Origin: Microcebus murinus
Taxonomy: Eukaryota; Chordata; Mammalia; Primates; Cheirogaleidae
Direction: 5' to 3'
DNA length: 64,000 nt
NCBI RefSeq assembly: GCF_040939455.1
Contig: NC_134129.1
Span: 19,294,001-19,358,000 of the forward strand
Both the position numbers and the translations under genes were made by a program. Positions within the stretch are counted from its first letter, which is position 1. Each line of letters begins with the position of its first letter. This document shows positions 33,901 through 46,165 of the stretch, piece by piece. Below the pieces are notes generated by a model. The model had not been told where the DNA came from and searched no databases. It saw only the letters and a program-made list of their open reading frames with translations.

Positions 33901-35034
33901 GGATTAGATTTTTTTTCTTTTTACTTTCAAAGTCATTCTGCCTGGCTTAATTTAAAACAACAATCATGCCTCTATCCTCATTAATATCTGATTTAAATAA
34001 AATGATTTGGCTCACTAAACTTTTGGATCATATCTGTATTTCTAGCACATTGGGCAGTTTTACTTTGCAGTAAAACGTTTCAATATATTTACTTTTCTTT
34101 ACATTTTGTTAGCGACTGTCAAAACTTGCATATTTTAGATCTCAAAGCAATTCTAAGAAATTATCTGCCTCAGTCCCACCTCCAGGAAAAAGGAAATATC
34201 CATTCAGTGATCAAAAATAAAAATTATTACTGCAAAATTTTAGTGATATTAATACTTCTTTATTCTCTTTTGTAACCACATGTCCAGAACTGTGAATGCC
34301 GTGTTGCTAGCATTGTGCTATCTGTAGAATTATCTCATGGGCATGGCTTCCTCAGGCCACAGCAGGGAGATTGCAGATGGGAAAGAACCTGATTGCAAAC
34401 CCTGATGGTATTTTCTCTGAAGCAGAAAATAGGTTCTGTGCCTACTAACCGACTCATTGTGCCTAAAAAGAAGGCGCTGCAAAGGTGCAGGAAAAATGAA
34501 CCTCTTGTCTGTGTAGCTATCTCTAGCTTAACGCCATTCTTTGTGGATGATGATTTGCTTTCCTTTGTGGTCATTGTGTCCCAGAGCTTTAGGAAGTGGG
34601 GAAGTGGATAACTTTTTTCTTTTTTGTACATAACTTTCTTTTTGTTCTTGATTCAGAACATTCAACACCATCGACTTTGGCAGGCTGGTAAATATTTCTC
34701 GGTATAAGGGATTTTTAAAAAATTTATTCCTGTGGTATAAATGCTACAGAGATAGGGCTCAACAATCATACCTTGTACATATAGTAGACACTCAGAAATA
34801 AGGGAAATGAATAAATGTCCCAAGGACCAGGGGTTTAATGTCAAATACTGGAATACTAATCATTCAACTAGATACACATATTGAGGAAGATTTTTCGAGA
34901 GTAAGGGATCCCTGGTGCCCATCAAACCCACTGCTTGCCAATTCACAAAGTCAAAGCGTGCCTTGTTTAGGGTTAGTGCTTTGTAATCACGATGATTGCC
35001 ATTGGATTAATATGACTATAATGAAAATAATGAT
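33901..35034. other. No gene seen; unassigned sequence
   Basis: Overlapping frames on both strands at 34335-34631 have no supporting features. No repeat was recognised. Confidence 0.4.
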
Positions 35035-35250
35035 ATCTAACATGAACTGAATGCATCTAAAGTGCTAGGCATTATGCTAAGTAGTATTATTGTATTTGAT
35101 GCTTATGGCAGCCTTATAAATCTAAGAATCTTTCCTGCTGTTTCTTTGGAGTGGCACCCACCCTTATAGAGAAGTAACGGGAATTCATACTACTTTTGGG
35201 GCTTTGCTCTCAAACTGTATTTGTAACTTCCATCCTTGATGGCTAGAGTT
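35035..35250 (-). repeat. MIR-like SINE, minus strand, degenerate
   Basis: CATCTAAAGTGCTAGGCATTATGCTAAGTAGTATTATTGTATTTGATGCTTATGGCAGCC matches the reversed MIR 3' half (TGCCAGGCACTGTGCTAAGCGC .. TTTAATCCTCACAACAACCC). The rest is eroded. Confidence 0.6.
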
Positions 35251-35473
35251 TCCATAGCTAGTTTAGATGAGGGTATGCACGGTGCACAAAATGATGCTTA
35301 TATTGCGTTCACTGCCAGTTTAATTTTTCTTTGGTCATCCTCTTATTTGTAGGTTGGGTGGCATGGGAGGGACTGTTCTTATCGAAGAGGCCAAGTCCTA
35401 AAGGACTGGCTGCTCCTGAGGGGACGGAGGGGCCCATAATAAACACAAGGCAGCCCCAGTTAGATCTTTTATA

Positions 35474-35541
35474 GAAATATGGGAAAAGCACAAAGGATTA
35501 AGAGGAAATAAGGAAATATGGAAAAGCACAAAGGATTAAGA
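35474..35541. repeat. 39-bp tandem duplication
   Basis: GAAATATGGGAAAAGCACAA with AGGATTAAGA (35474-35503) is repeated 39 bp later as GAAATATGGAAAAGCACAA with AGGATTAAGA (35513-35541), differing by a single G. Near-identity of the copies implies a recent event. Confidence 0.93.
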
Positions 35542-38144
35542 TCAAAGGGGAAAAGGAACCAAAGAACATAATCAATGAGAAAAATGCAAACACATGGTCC
35601 CATTTTTCTTCTTCCCTCTCAGGGTATGATGTAAGGGGAAGGGAGATTTTAGGAACTGTCCAGAATTTCAATATGTCCATAGCAATACGAAATTCTGGGC
35701 ACCCTTTTTGCACACTCAAACATTTATCTGAACTGATGTTTAGCCCAGACTGTGCATGCCAACATTTTCCAAGATGGAGTACATATGCTAGCCCATGTTG
35801 TCTTCCTTCATTAACACTCAACTCCCTGGTCATTACCAACAAAGCACTGGCAAACACCCACATATAGACAGAACGGATAGCTTACTCTGCCTCTCCATCT
35901 TAGTGGCATGTAACTATTATGATCTCCTTTGTTTTACAAATGGCCTATACTACCATCATCTATAGAAATACAGTCTGGTCAACTCTTCTCCAATTGACTT
36001 AAGAGGTGTAAATCATAAAATCACAGACTATCATAGCTGTAAGAACATTAGACCCAATTTAAATCAATGTCATTTACAAAGGTGGAAATAGAGTACAAGA
36101 ATGGGAAAATAACTCCAGTTATTTTGAGGATACATAATGTCAGAGTTACAGTAATAATATACCTGCTGTTTCACATTTTGTATATATGAAAACACATCAT
36201 ATTTTATACCCCTAAATTAAGATTCTGTATGGATATCTATTGATGCAGGGTAGTAGTTTATGATCTATTTATGGGGTATTTAAAATCCTTTTAATTCACC
36301 ACTATATTCTATATGGATATAATATGGAATTAAGCTGTGGTATTTAACATTAAACAAATCTCATTTTTTTCTATTGATTTCCTTGAAATGCACAGTTTGC
36401 TTCTTGTTGCTAAGGAAACAGATTTTTGCACGGATGTAATGTAACATTGATGTCACAGGAAACCATTAAAGTGGAAATCTTTAATGTCTATCAACTTCAA
36501 GAGTAAGCCATTTGCTCTAATCAAAATGAATTCAAAATTATTCTGAGCATGTACAAATGCAGAATTTTAGAAATACATTCCTGCTGGTAAGAATTTGTTT
36601 TGTTTATCTACTTTATTCAAAATCAACATACAATATTTTAATATGTGCTTAATGTTATATGCAATTTATATTTTATAATTTCAATTTACTATATAAGATT
36701 AATTTTAAAAAGTCATGTTTAACAAAGCAGTCATAATTGTGGTTAAGAACAAAAGAGATAATTAAAAACTCAAGTAAATTTTCATTCTGAAGGCTCTCGG
36801 TATTTTATTTTAAACATTGAAGCTGGACGACATATTTCCCTAGCTCAAGTTTTCTTAACAAAAAAAAAAAAAAAAAGATCCACATATTTGGAGAGCACAA
36901 TGGCTTGGGAAAAGAGCAAGAAGCTTTTTGTTTTTCCTTAATTGATAATCAAATCAGAAAAAAAAATGAATTTTATGGTTTATAAGGAGCAGTACATTAT
37001 CTATAAGCCATATTTATAAGCCCCTAAAATGTTACTTTGGCGTTTTTGGGAGATGACAACATGGGAGCGGTTTTGCTAATTCTTTAATTTCAAATAAGAT
37101 CTGGGATATATGACAAAATGAACTGGCCTCTTCAATGTGTAGGCCGCTTACTTGCAACTCAGAATTTTGGAAGGGTGACTGGGTATCTCAATGGATCATT
37201 CTAGAGGGGCAGAGCGTCTTCCTTTCACAAGACCTGAAATGGTCGCACAGCGTCCACGGGTCCCCTGAAGCTGGATAAAAATAGTTTTAGGGGCCACGCA
37301 GAGCCTTAGGGCGCAGGATCAGCTGCGATGCCAACAGGGCTGCTGGCCAGATCCTCTGAGGACAGGACTCGAGGGCTGCGGCTGTGGAAGGCTGGAGAAA
37401 CAGCATCATGGCTTTGGTTGTTTGGTGAGAAGGATGCAGTGGAGCTCATTTTTTTCCCCTCATATTCAAGAGAATCTGAGGTCTAATCAGAAAATTTTGG
37501 AAATCAGAAAACCTGGATTTGAGCATTGTAAATTTTGATATATTTAATACAGCTTTGTATTAAAGTTTTGGTTTCTATGTCTGGCTTTTGGGACCACTGA
37601 AGATTTTATTTATACTTTTCTTATGGTCTTTGCACATCCAGTGCTAGATGGGTATCAGGAAGTATTCCTTTCTGTCTTGTTTGCAATATAATGTTTAAGA
37701 GAATGAGATGATTTAATACATCTCGACATGCTTGCACAAATATAATGTTCTATACATCTCACAGTCATTACATTCACACTATTAAAAATAGTGAAATTAT
37801 ATAATTTACTTGTGTTATGTAAATAATTTTCTTAACATGGCTTTCATAATTGAGGCAAGAGGGGTATGCATGTGTGTGTTGGTGTTACTGGTTTCATACT
37901 TGGGTAATTATTTTGTTGTAAATTTAATGACCAAATCAGTTAATCAGATCAATTATGCATGAAATAAGTTGCCAAAAGAGTTACAAAATATTTGTCAAAA
38001 ATGTATAGCCAATTTTGGACACTGTACAGACAAAATTTATCTAAGGAAAACATTTCCCCCGAACAACAGACAACAATTAGAAACAAGGTAACTCAAAATA
38101 AGAGACCACTTTCTTTGGCATTTCTCCTCTTGAATCTTTAAACT
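35542..38144. other. No gene seen; unassigned sequence, in part possibly conserved
   Basis: No coding evidence; the 121-codon minus-strand frame at 35498-35863 overlaps the tandem repeat and has no domain. Around 36360-36620 the sequence is free of repeat signatures and AT-rich in a way typical of conserved noncoding DNA. A locally GC-richer patch lies at 37200-37420. A poly-A run is at about 36860-36876. Confidence 0.35.
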
Positions 38145-38448
38145 TGGTTAAGAACAGAGACATAGACCAATGGAACAGAAATGAGAACCCAGATATAAAA
38201 CCATCCTCATATTACCATCTGATTTTTGACAAAGCAGACAAATATACTGGAGAAAAGAATTCCTATTCAATAAATGGTGCTAGGAAAATTGGATAGACAC
38301 ATGTAGAAGACTAAAAAGCAGGATCCACACCTCTCACCTCTCACAAAAATCAACTCACAATGGATAACAGACTAAAACATAATTCATGAAGCCATATAAA
38401 TTCAAGAAGAAAATGCTGGAAAAACTCTTATGGACATTGGCCTAGGCA

Positions 38449-38823
38449 ATGAAGAAGACACCAAAGGCAATCACAACAACAAGAACAAAAATAGATAAAT
38501 GGGACCTTATCAAATTAAAAAGCTTCTGTACAGCCAAGGAAACTATCACGAGAGCAAACAGACAACCTACAGAATCAGAGAAAATACTCGCATGCCACAC
38601 ATCCAATAAGGGCCTGATAACTAGAATCTATATAAAACTCAGGAAAAACAGCAAAAGAAAAAAAAAATCAAACAGCCCCATTAAAAGTTGGGCAAAGTAC
38701 ATGAACAGAAACTTTTCAAAAGAAGACAGACTGATGGCCAACAAATGTATGGAAAAATGTTCAACATCTCTAATAATCAGGGAAATGCAAATCAAACCCC
38801 CCAATGAGCTATTACTTCAGTGA
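38449..38823 (+). pseudogene. L1 ORF2 C-terminal remnant (124 codons open)
   Basis: The open frame contains [35 protein letters not shown] and IIREMQIK, the conserved C-terminal region of L1 ORF2p after the reverse transcriptase. It is cut by a stop and is not preceded by the endonuclease or polymerase domains, so it cannot work as a retrotransposition protein. The initial ATG is incidental. Confidence 0.85.
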
Positions 38824-39207
38824 GAATGGCCTTCAACAAAAAGTCCCCAAACAACAAATAACTGGTATGGATGTGGAGAGATAGGATCACTCTTACACTG
38901 TTGGTGGGACTGAAAATTAGTACAGCCCCTGTGGAAAGTAATTTGATGATATCTCAAAGAACTAAAAATTAGATCCAGCATTTGATCCAGCAATCCCACT
39001 ACTGGGTATTTACCCAAAGGAAAAAAAAAAAAAAGACATTCTATAAAAAAGACATCGCACTCAAATTCAAATGTTTATAACAGCACAGTTCACAATTGCA
39101 AAGATGTGGAAACAACCCAAGTGCCCATTAATCCATGAGTGGACTGATAAAATGTGGTCTATGTATATACCATGGGGTACTACTCAGCTATAAAAAAAAA
39201 ATAATAA

Positions 39208-39559
39208 GGCCGGGCGCGGTGGCTCACGCCTGTAATCCTAGCACTTTGGGAGGCCGAGGCGGGCGGATTGCTCAAGGTCAGGAGTTCAAAACCAGCCTGA
39301 GCGAGACCCCGTCTCTACCAAAAATAGAAAGAAATTAATTGACCAACTAAAAATATATATATATAAAAAAAAAAAATTAGCCGAGCATGGTGGCACATGC
39401 CTGTAGTCCCAGCTACTCGGGAGGCTGAGGCAGTAGGATCGCTGAGCCCAGGAGATTGAGGTTGCTGTGAGCCAGGCTGACGCCACGGCACTCACTCTAG
39501 CCTGGGGCAACAAAGTGAGACTCTGTCTCAAAAAAAAATAATAAAATAATAATAATAAT
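39208..39559 (+). mobile_element. Full-length strepsirrhine Alu inserted in the L1
   Basis: Starts GGCCGGGCGCGGTGGCTCAC, with the lemur-type middle (AATTGACCAACTAAAAATATA) and right arm, and ends in an A-rich tail with ATA/ATAA units to about 39559. The flanks are both AATAATAA-rich, so the target duplication cannot be delimited. It is the best preserved Alu here, with many CpGs retained, suggesting a young copy. Confidence 0.96.
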
Positions 39560-39865
39560 GGTGAACTACCTCTTGTATTATCCTGGATGGAGCTGGAGCC
39601 CATTCCTCTAAGTACCACGAGAATGTAAAAACAAATTCACCATTGAATTGGTACTTATTGATCAACACTAATGTGCACATATGGAAGTAACAGTCATCGG
39701 GTGTTGGACAGTTGGGGGAGTAGGAGGGAATGGGTAAATTCGCACCTAACGGGTGCGGTGCTCACTGTCTGGGTGATGGCTATGCTTGTAGCTCTGACTC
39801 AGGTGCTGCAAAGGCAATTTATGTAACCAAAGCGTTTGTACCCTTGAAATATTCCGAAAAAAAAA

Positions 39866-40445
39866 AAAAGAATGCATCTTAGATTAACCGCAGAATGTTA
39901 GAAGCTCTCTTTCCATACCCTTCCTGTTTCTGCCTCTCTTAAAGGGTATCAATTATCCAGACTGCCAAAGAAAAAGTTATTTTTGCTTCTTTTTTGTTCT
40001 TTACATAGGTTAATATGCTCTGAAAAAAATAAATAAAAAAAAAATAACAAACTTGGTCTGTATTATTTTCTCCCTGAATGATTATTGTTGCTGAGCCGCT
40101 GGCGAACATATTAAGGGACGCTAGAAAGTCAAGGAACTTGTTTTCTAAGAACACTGCAGCACTTGGGCACCTGGAGGTTTAAGAACAAAGGGTAAAGGAA
40201 AAGTGCACAGAGACTTGGTGCTTAGTGAATCCCCCCAACACACACACTGTCTCACGCTCTCTCTGTCTCAGGGAACGCTCCCTCAGTGCTACCTTTCCTC
40301 TGTGCCTCTTCTCTCCTGCCCTTTCCCAGGGTCTCTCTTTCCTGCTGTCACTCTTCCTTCCCCTCTGCCTACCTGCCAGGTCACAGTATAAACTGCCGGG
40401 TGGGTGTGGGCGGCAGCAGCAGCAGCAGAATCTTGCCCTTGTCAG
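39866..40445. other. No gene seen; unassigned sequence
   Basis: The 5' half has A-rich runs (about 40022-40048). The CT-rich stretch 40245-40385 gives overlapping open frames (40203-40491) without domains. A short GCA run (40411-40428) follows. Confidence 0.4.
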
Positions 40446-40640
40446 ACAGGCAGCTGATTTGAGTTCTGCATCTCACTCACTAGCCGCATAACCCTGAGCA
40501 CACTTGTTAGCAACCTTCACAGTCTCCACCTTGCCATCTGCAAAATAAAGATTAAAAAAAAAAAAAAGCCTTACCTGTTGGTAAGTTAGGCATATAAAGC
40601 CTGGAGCAGAATGTTTGGCACATAATTAAATGACATAAAA
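40446..40640 (+). repeat. MIR SINE
   Basis: GATTTGAGTTCTGCATCTCACTCACTAGCCGCATAACCCTGAGCA, then CTCCACCTTGCCATCTGCAAAATAAAG, and AAGCCTGGAGCAGAATGTTTGGCACATAATTAAATG reproduce MIR from body to tail. A poly-A expansion (about 40553-40566) has grown at the AAAATGG position. Confidence 0.75.
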
Positions 40641-41036
40641 GATAACTAAGATCATGATGATCTATGCATAGAGAGACAGACACCCTAGATAAATCGGAGG
40701 GTTGTAAAATCTCGGCATTAGTTCCTATGTGAAGAATTAAAATGAGGAAAATAAAGTACTAAAAGCAGAATAAGGCAAAAGCATTCTAGACTGATTTCAG
40801 AGTTTTCCATTTTAAAAAAGAGAAGAGATTAAGTGATGCTACATAGATTATCAGAGATAAAGAGCTCAGTACGCTTCTAATTAAGTTATTCCAATTATGA
40901 GAAGAGTGCACTAGGGTGCCGAAATTTTATCCTGACCTAGAAGCTGAGGACGATTCCCTTTTCCTGAGACACCATGCTGCAACACGGACTTGTTCTACAG
41001 AGATGCCAGTAAATGTGGCGCTTTAAAAGGATATGG

Positions 41037-41406
41037 GGCCGGGCGCTGTGGCTCACGCCTGTAATCCTACCTCTTGGGAGGCCGAGGCAGGCGGATTGCT
41101 CAAGGTCAGGAGTTCAAAACCAGCCTGAGCAAGAGCGAGACCCCGTCTCTACTATAAATAGAAAGAAATTAATTGGCCAACTGATATATATATAAAAAAA
41201 AAAAATTAGCCGGGCATGGTGGCGCATGCCTGTAGTCCCAGCTACTCGGGAGGCTGAGGCAGAAGGATCACTCGAGCCCAGGAGTTTGAGGTTGCTGTGA
41301 GCTAGGCTGACGCCACGGCACTCACTCTAGCCTGGACAACAAAGCGAGACTCTGTCTCAAAAAAAAAACAAAACAAAAAAACAAAAAAAAAAAAAAAAAA
41401 AAAAAA
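41037..41406 (+). mobile_element. Full-length strepsirrhine Alu with 13-bp target duplications
   Basis: Starts GGCCGGGCGCTGTGGCTCAC and ends in a long A-rich tail to 41406. The direct repeat AAAAGGATATGGG occurs at 41025-41037 and 41403-41415. It is in the same orientation as the Alu at 39208, 1.5 kb upstream. Confidence 0.96.
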
Positions 41407-42049
41407 GGATATGGGTTAGAATAGTCCTTGAGCGTGGGTAGGAAATCTTATGAAAGAATAAGAAAAATGCCATCAAATATTTTCAAATTAACAAAAAGAA
41501 GTTGTTTTTATGTCAGACTGTTCTGCCTTTGAGTGCACAAAATTTCGTTGTAATAATAAAGATTTATATACTTGCGTACCAAACTTATTAACATCGCGTG
41601 CACTTTGAGTACTAAAAGCAATAATAGCAAAAAGAAAAAAAAAGAAGGAGAAGGAAATAATATGACAAAAAAAAACTAGCATTAGTATCCAAGAAAACTA
41701 GTAAAATCTAATAAAGATATAATGTGTGTTCATGTTAAATGACCTACAGGCACATTGTTTTGATGGCAACATTTTTCTGCCTTTCAGTACAGACCCATCA
41801 GCATAGTCAAAAACTTTTTACAAAACATATTTTATTTAAATATTTTCATGAGCTAAAATTGACATTTGAATTTTAACCATTTTAATGGCAACAGGAAATC
41901 ATTTCCATTTTGCTCTCTGAAAATATTTTTTCTTTTTCTTTTTTTTACCTTACATTGGGTTTTGAAGTTCTATTTTCATAAAAACCACTTTAAATACTAG
42001 GAGGTTTTTTTGTTGTTTTTTTATTTGTTTCTTTGTTTGAGAGAGGGAA

Positions 42050-42250
42050 AGTCCCCAAACAATAAATGTTGGCAAGGATGCAGAGAGATAGGAACACTAA
42101 TATACTGCTGGTGGGACTGCAAACTAGTACAACCTCTGTAAAAAGTAATAAGGAGATACCTCAAAGAGATACAAGTAGAACTACCATTGATCCAGGAATC
42201 CCATTATGGGGCATCTACCCAAAGGAACTCCAGGCTCTGACCAAATAGTA
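42050..42250 (+). mobile_element. L1 ORF2-tail fragment
   Basis: AGTCCCCAAACAATAAATG, GGCAAGGATGCAGAGAGATAGG, ATACTGCTGGTGGGACTGC and CCAGGAATCCCATTATGGGGCATCTACCC are the L1 block just before the 3' UTR. No 3' UTR or poly-A is attached, so this is a deletion remnant. The 60-codon frame over it is part of this relic. Confidence 0.88.
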
Positions 42251-44689
42251 CATTTGTAAAGTTAGGATTACTAAATATAACCTCCAAACTTTGGTTTACT
42301 ATAAATTGGCAGAAATATTAGATGCCCATCATAGGTAGGGCTGTTTTAGCAGGATATTGAATGAGAAAATACTTTGATAATACAACCAAGATATATGGAG
42401 TTCAGTAAGACTTTTTTCCTACTTACCTAAACTTTTCTTTTGATCTGAAAAGTTTCGGGAAACTTTATTACAATGTTAAACTTACTGCATAAAATCAGGA
42501 TCCATTCACAAAATAATAGCCTCTTTATAATCCCAAATAACTACAAACTGGGTATACAAGCTTCAGTGAAAAAAGCTTTGTTAATTAAATTTTCATATCT
42601 ATCCTACATGGAAGTCCAAATGCTCATGAATATGTCAAAATGATCATAAAACAAGATTTCATCTGAAAATGGTATTTGTTTCTGAAATTATTTCAATATT
42701 TCATATTATTCAAAGGAAAAGAAGTGATTAGTAGATATGTATAATTGACAGGAATTCAATCATTACTTTGGAGTATGAGTTAGGAAATGCTAGTTTAGAA
42801 GCAAATCTGACTAATTAAATGATATTAATGGAGCTTTTATTGTATTCTAATGTCTATTACTAGGTTTTGTCTTCCTTCAGTATAAGTTACATGATTTTTT
42901 CAATGCATGACCATGTATATGCCTATCAGTAGTCTAAGTGAATACAAGAATATATATAACTTCCAGAAAGTAATTTTGAATATTAACTACACAAAATTGA
43001 TGGAATGAATACTATAATAGTAGATGGATGAATTCATGCTGAACATAAACTTATAAAAAATATGATCTTTACAGGTTAAAGAAACCTTGAAATGCCTCTA
43101 TATCTCACTAAAGCTGTCGTGCCTAACTTCGCATGTGATAAATGTGCCAGTAATATAATGCCTTATAGACTTACCAAATTACTCATATTCTGTTCTTTTG
43201 GACAGCAGGCTAAGTAGTTATGGATAATAATGTTAGTGTTCAAGGACAGTGGGAAAGTGAAAATTTTATAATCAGGTTGCCTTGGGGCAAGGTAAGAAGT
43301 AAAATCATTTTTATGTGGGTAATACATATGCATTAAATTCTAAATTACTAAGGCGCTCTGACCAATTCTCTGTTCAGCAACTTTAGGGAATTGAGAAGCT
43401 TAATGTTTACAAGCGAAGAATCAAGGAACAATTTAATACCCATTCATCTTTTTTGGAGCATGTTTCTTGTGTGTGAAGTCGACAAGAAATGCGAGCTTGT
43501 GGTTGTATACAGGGCTCTTTGATGGTGTGTTGGAAGACATAACATCCACATAGAGCTCCACCAGGCCTTCTGCAACACATTAAGTTAAAATTAGAGAAAT
43601 TCATTATTAAATTTATTTAAATTTTAACTATATGCAAGTACTACAAAATTATTTTCCTTAGAAATACACTTCCTTAAGTTAAAGCAAATGAATATATACT
43701 TTCAAAACTTATTTATAATTTATTGCTTCTGACATAATTTTATTCTTATTAAGTATCTTCTGGTCAAAGAAAAATTGGACTGGACAAGTTAAACAGGCAA
43801 GTGAGACTTAATTCAAGACTACCACAAGAGGGAAGAGATATTTAACTGCAAGTTAGTTCAGTAGGTAGAAATGTAAAAGCTGCAGCCCAGAAACACATCA
43901 GAACTAAATGGCTGCTCAAAGAAGTGAAGCTCCAGACAGGTGGTTCTTGGTTTTGATGTTGGGGTCCAGCTTTTCCATGACCAATTATGTGTGATGCTTT
44001 AGCTACTAATAATAGCTAATGGTACCTATGTTGTAAAATATTTATTTTTGAAATATAAATTGGAAAAACTGGAAAAGCTGAGGGCTTTTTTTTTTATAAA
44101 CATAAGGATTTTAATGAGATATTTTACATTCTTTGCTTTTCCTACTATATTCAATATCTGGTGTGTATTTTGTGCTTACAGCCAATTCAGACTAGTCATC
44201 CATGCAGTGCTCAATAGCTGCATGAAGCTCACGAATACCTCTATTTTGTTGTTGTTGTTGTTGTTGCATTTTTGGATAGACCCACATCTGAGTGATGTTG
44301 TAAGAATTGTAGAGGGGAAGGGCATACCTCTAACCCTTGCTAGAGAGAGGCAAAGAAAAGCTGAGTTTAAATTTATTTGGAAGTTAAAATGACTCAGAAT
44401 AAGCCAAGATACCCTTGAAAAAGCCCAAGATGCTGCTAAAGACAGGTGACGCACTAAAAACAATTCCATGCACAGATGGTCACTCGGTATATGACAAAGG
44501 TGGCATAAGATCATTAACAAAAAGGTAGGCTTTTAAACAAAATGCTGCAAATAAATAAACAAAATAAATAAATTCCTGCTTAGAATATAGGATATTCACA
44601 TATGAAAATATCACACCACACATAAAAACCAATTCCTTGTGCATCAGAATTCTACATAAGAAGAGCAAAATTCTGAATATTTTAGAAGA
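42251..44689. other. No gene seen; unassigned AT-rich sequence
   Basis: Contains an acceptor-like minus-strand boundary and short open frame at 43433-43569 (see findings), and a (GTT)n run at about 44247-44265. Overlapping 114-codon frames on both strands at about 44050-44520 look like chance. No repeat was recognised with confidence. Confidence 0.4.
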
Positions 44690-46165
44690 TAATAAAAAAG
44701 AATATTTTCATTAAAGGGAAGAAATAATTTCTTGAAACTAAACACAAATTGTTACCCATTATAAAGGAAAAGGTTTAATGCATTTAACAGTGTTACAAAT
44801 CATTATGACATAAAAGCAGTATACAAAACACAGACTGTGAACAAACATTGACAAAATATATATCTAAAGAAAAAACTGATAACTAAAATATTGAAACTAT
44901 ATTTAATAAAAAAAAGGAGAGACAACCCATTTTGAAATATGCAGAAGCCTTTACATAAGAGTAAGTCCAATTAGGCAGTAAACAAGTAAAAATATGTCAA
45001 CCAGTTAGTAAAAATACAAATTAACATCTACTATATACACATAAGATTGAAATAAATTTAAATGTCTAATTTGGCCAGAATATGGAGCAATAGGAATACT
45101 CATATGTGTTTGTGACTTATAAATTGTTATCACCATTTTGTAACATGTTTAAAAGCATCCAGTAAATTCATATTCTCACATATCCTACAATATGTCAATT
45201 TCAGTCATAAATTTATACCTTAAGTAAATTTTTCTATATCTGTACTAGGATATTTGTAGAATAAACATTGCAGCATTATTATATATAATGATGTGTATAA
45301 TGACTAAAAATACTTCACTTGGATCCAGACTACATAGATTCGTATCTGAGGTCCATCACTAAGAAGACCTTACTGATATTATTATATTTCATAACAATAT
45401 ATAGTGAATATATACTAAAGTAATATCATCATCTTTTTTTTTTTTTTTGAAACAGAGTCTCACTCTGTTACCTGGACTAGAGTGCCGTGGTGTCAGCCTA
45501 GCTCACAGCAACCTCAAACTCCTGGGCTCAAGCGATCCTCGTGCCTCAGCCTCCCAAGTAGCTGGGACTACAGGCATGCGCCACCATGCTCGGCTAATTT
45601 TATATATATATATATTTTAGCTATCCAATTAACTTCTTTCTATTTTTGATAAAGACAAGGTCTTGCTCTTGCTCAGGCTGGTCTCAAACTCCTGAGCTCA
45701 AACAATCCACCCACCTCAGCCTCCCAGAGTGCTAGGATTACAGCCATGAGCCACCATGCCTGGGCCATCATCATTTTTATCAATAATAAAAATGAATAAA
45801 CTACAGTTACATTATATAACATAAAGGACTCTAACAAATATAATATAGAGCAAATAAAAAGGCAAACATTAATGTATATATTAATGTATTAAAGTATAAT
45901 TCCATTTGTATAAAGTTTAGAGAGAGAAATACTAGATATTGTTAACAGATATATACACAATACATCTAAAATAGAGTTTAAAAATGTATAAAAAGCGTCA
46001 GTATAGTGATTACTTGTGGGGGTGGTAAGCTGATGTGAACATAAGGAAACACCATCCATGTTACTGGAAAATGACAAATTTGTGCACTGGGTAGTAGGTA
46101 CATGATTCTTTTCTTATATTACGCCTTAATCTGCTTATTTATTTTATATTTACCATTCTATGTAT
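44690..46165 (+). mobile_element. Old L1ME, ORF2 tail and 3' UTR, split by an Alu
   Basis: The left piece includes GTAAAAATACAAATTAACATC, GGCCAGAATATGGAGCAATAGGAATACTCATATG, TATACCTTAAGTAAATTTTTC and ACATTGCAGCATTATTATATATAATG. After the Alu, TATAATTCCATTTGTATAAAGTTTAGAG, CAGTATAGTGATTACTTGTGGGGGTGG and TGTATGTGGTATAAATGAGCAAAATAAG continue the 3' UTR. Divergence is high. A MIR-like scrap (ATCCAGACTACATAGATTCG) lies near 45325, so the left piece may end around 45315. Confidence 0.7.
45433..45766 (-). mobile_element. Strepsirrhine Alu, minus strand, diverged
   Basis: Poly-T, GAAACAGAGTCTCACTCTGTTACC, lemur-type middle (TAGCTATCCAATTAACTTCTTTC) and left arm ending CCACCATGCCTGGGCC. The flanks ATCATCATC (from 45425) and ATCATCATT (from 45767) are a probable target duplication. 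It is more mutated than the other lemur-type copies. Confidence 0.94.

Larger units (their letters stand above)
38145..39865 (+). mobile_element. 5'-truncated L1, split by an Alu
   Basis: The element starts with GACATAGACCAATGGAACAG and runs through ORF2-tail blocks GATTTTTGACAAAGCAGAC, GACCTTATCAAATTAAAAAGC, AACAGCCCCATTAAAAGTTGGGC, GATCCAGCAATCCCACTACTGGG to GGTACTACTCAGCTATAAAAAA. It then resumes after an Alu with GTGAACTACCTCTTGTATTATCC, CCTGGATGGAGCTGGAGCCC, the 3' UTR, and TGTAACCAAAGCGTTTGTACCC plus poly-A at about 39857-39869. The L1 portion is about 1.4 kb. Confidence 0.92.
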
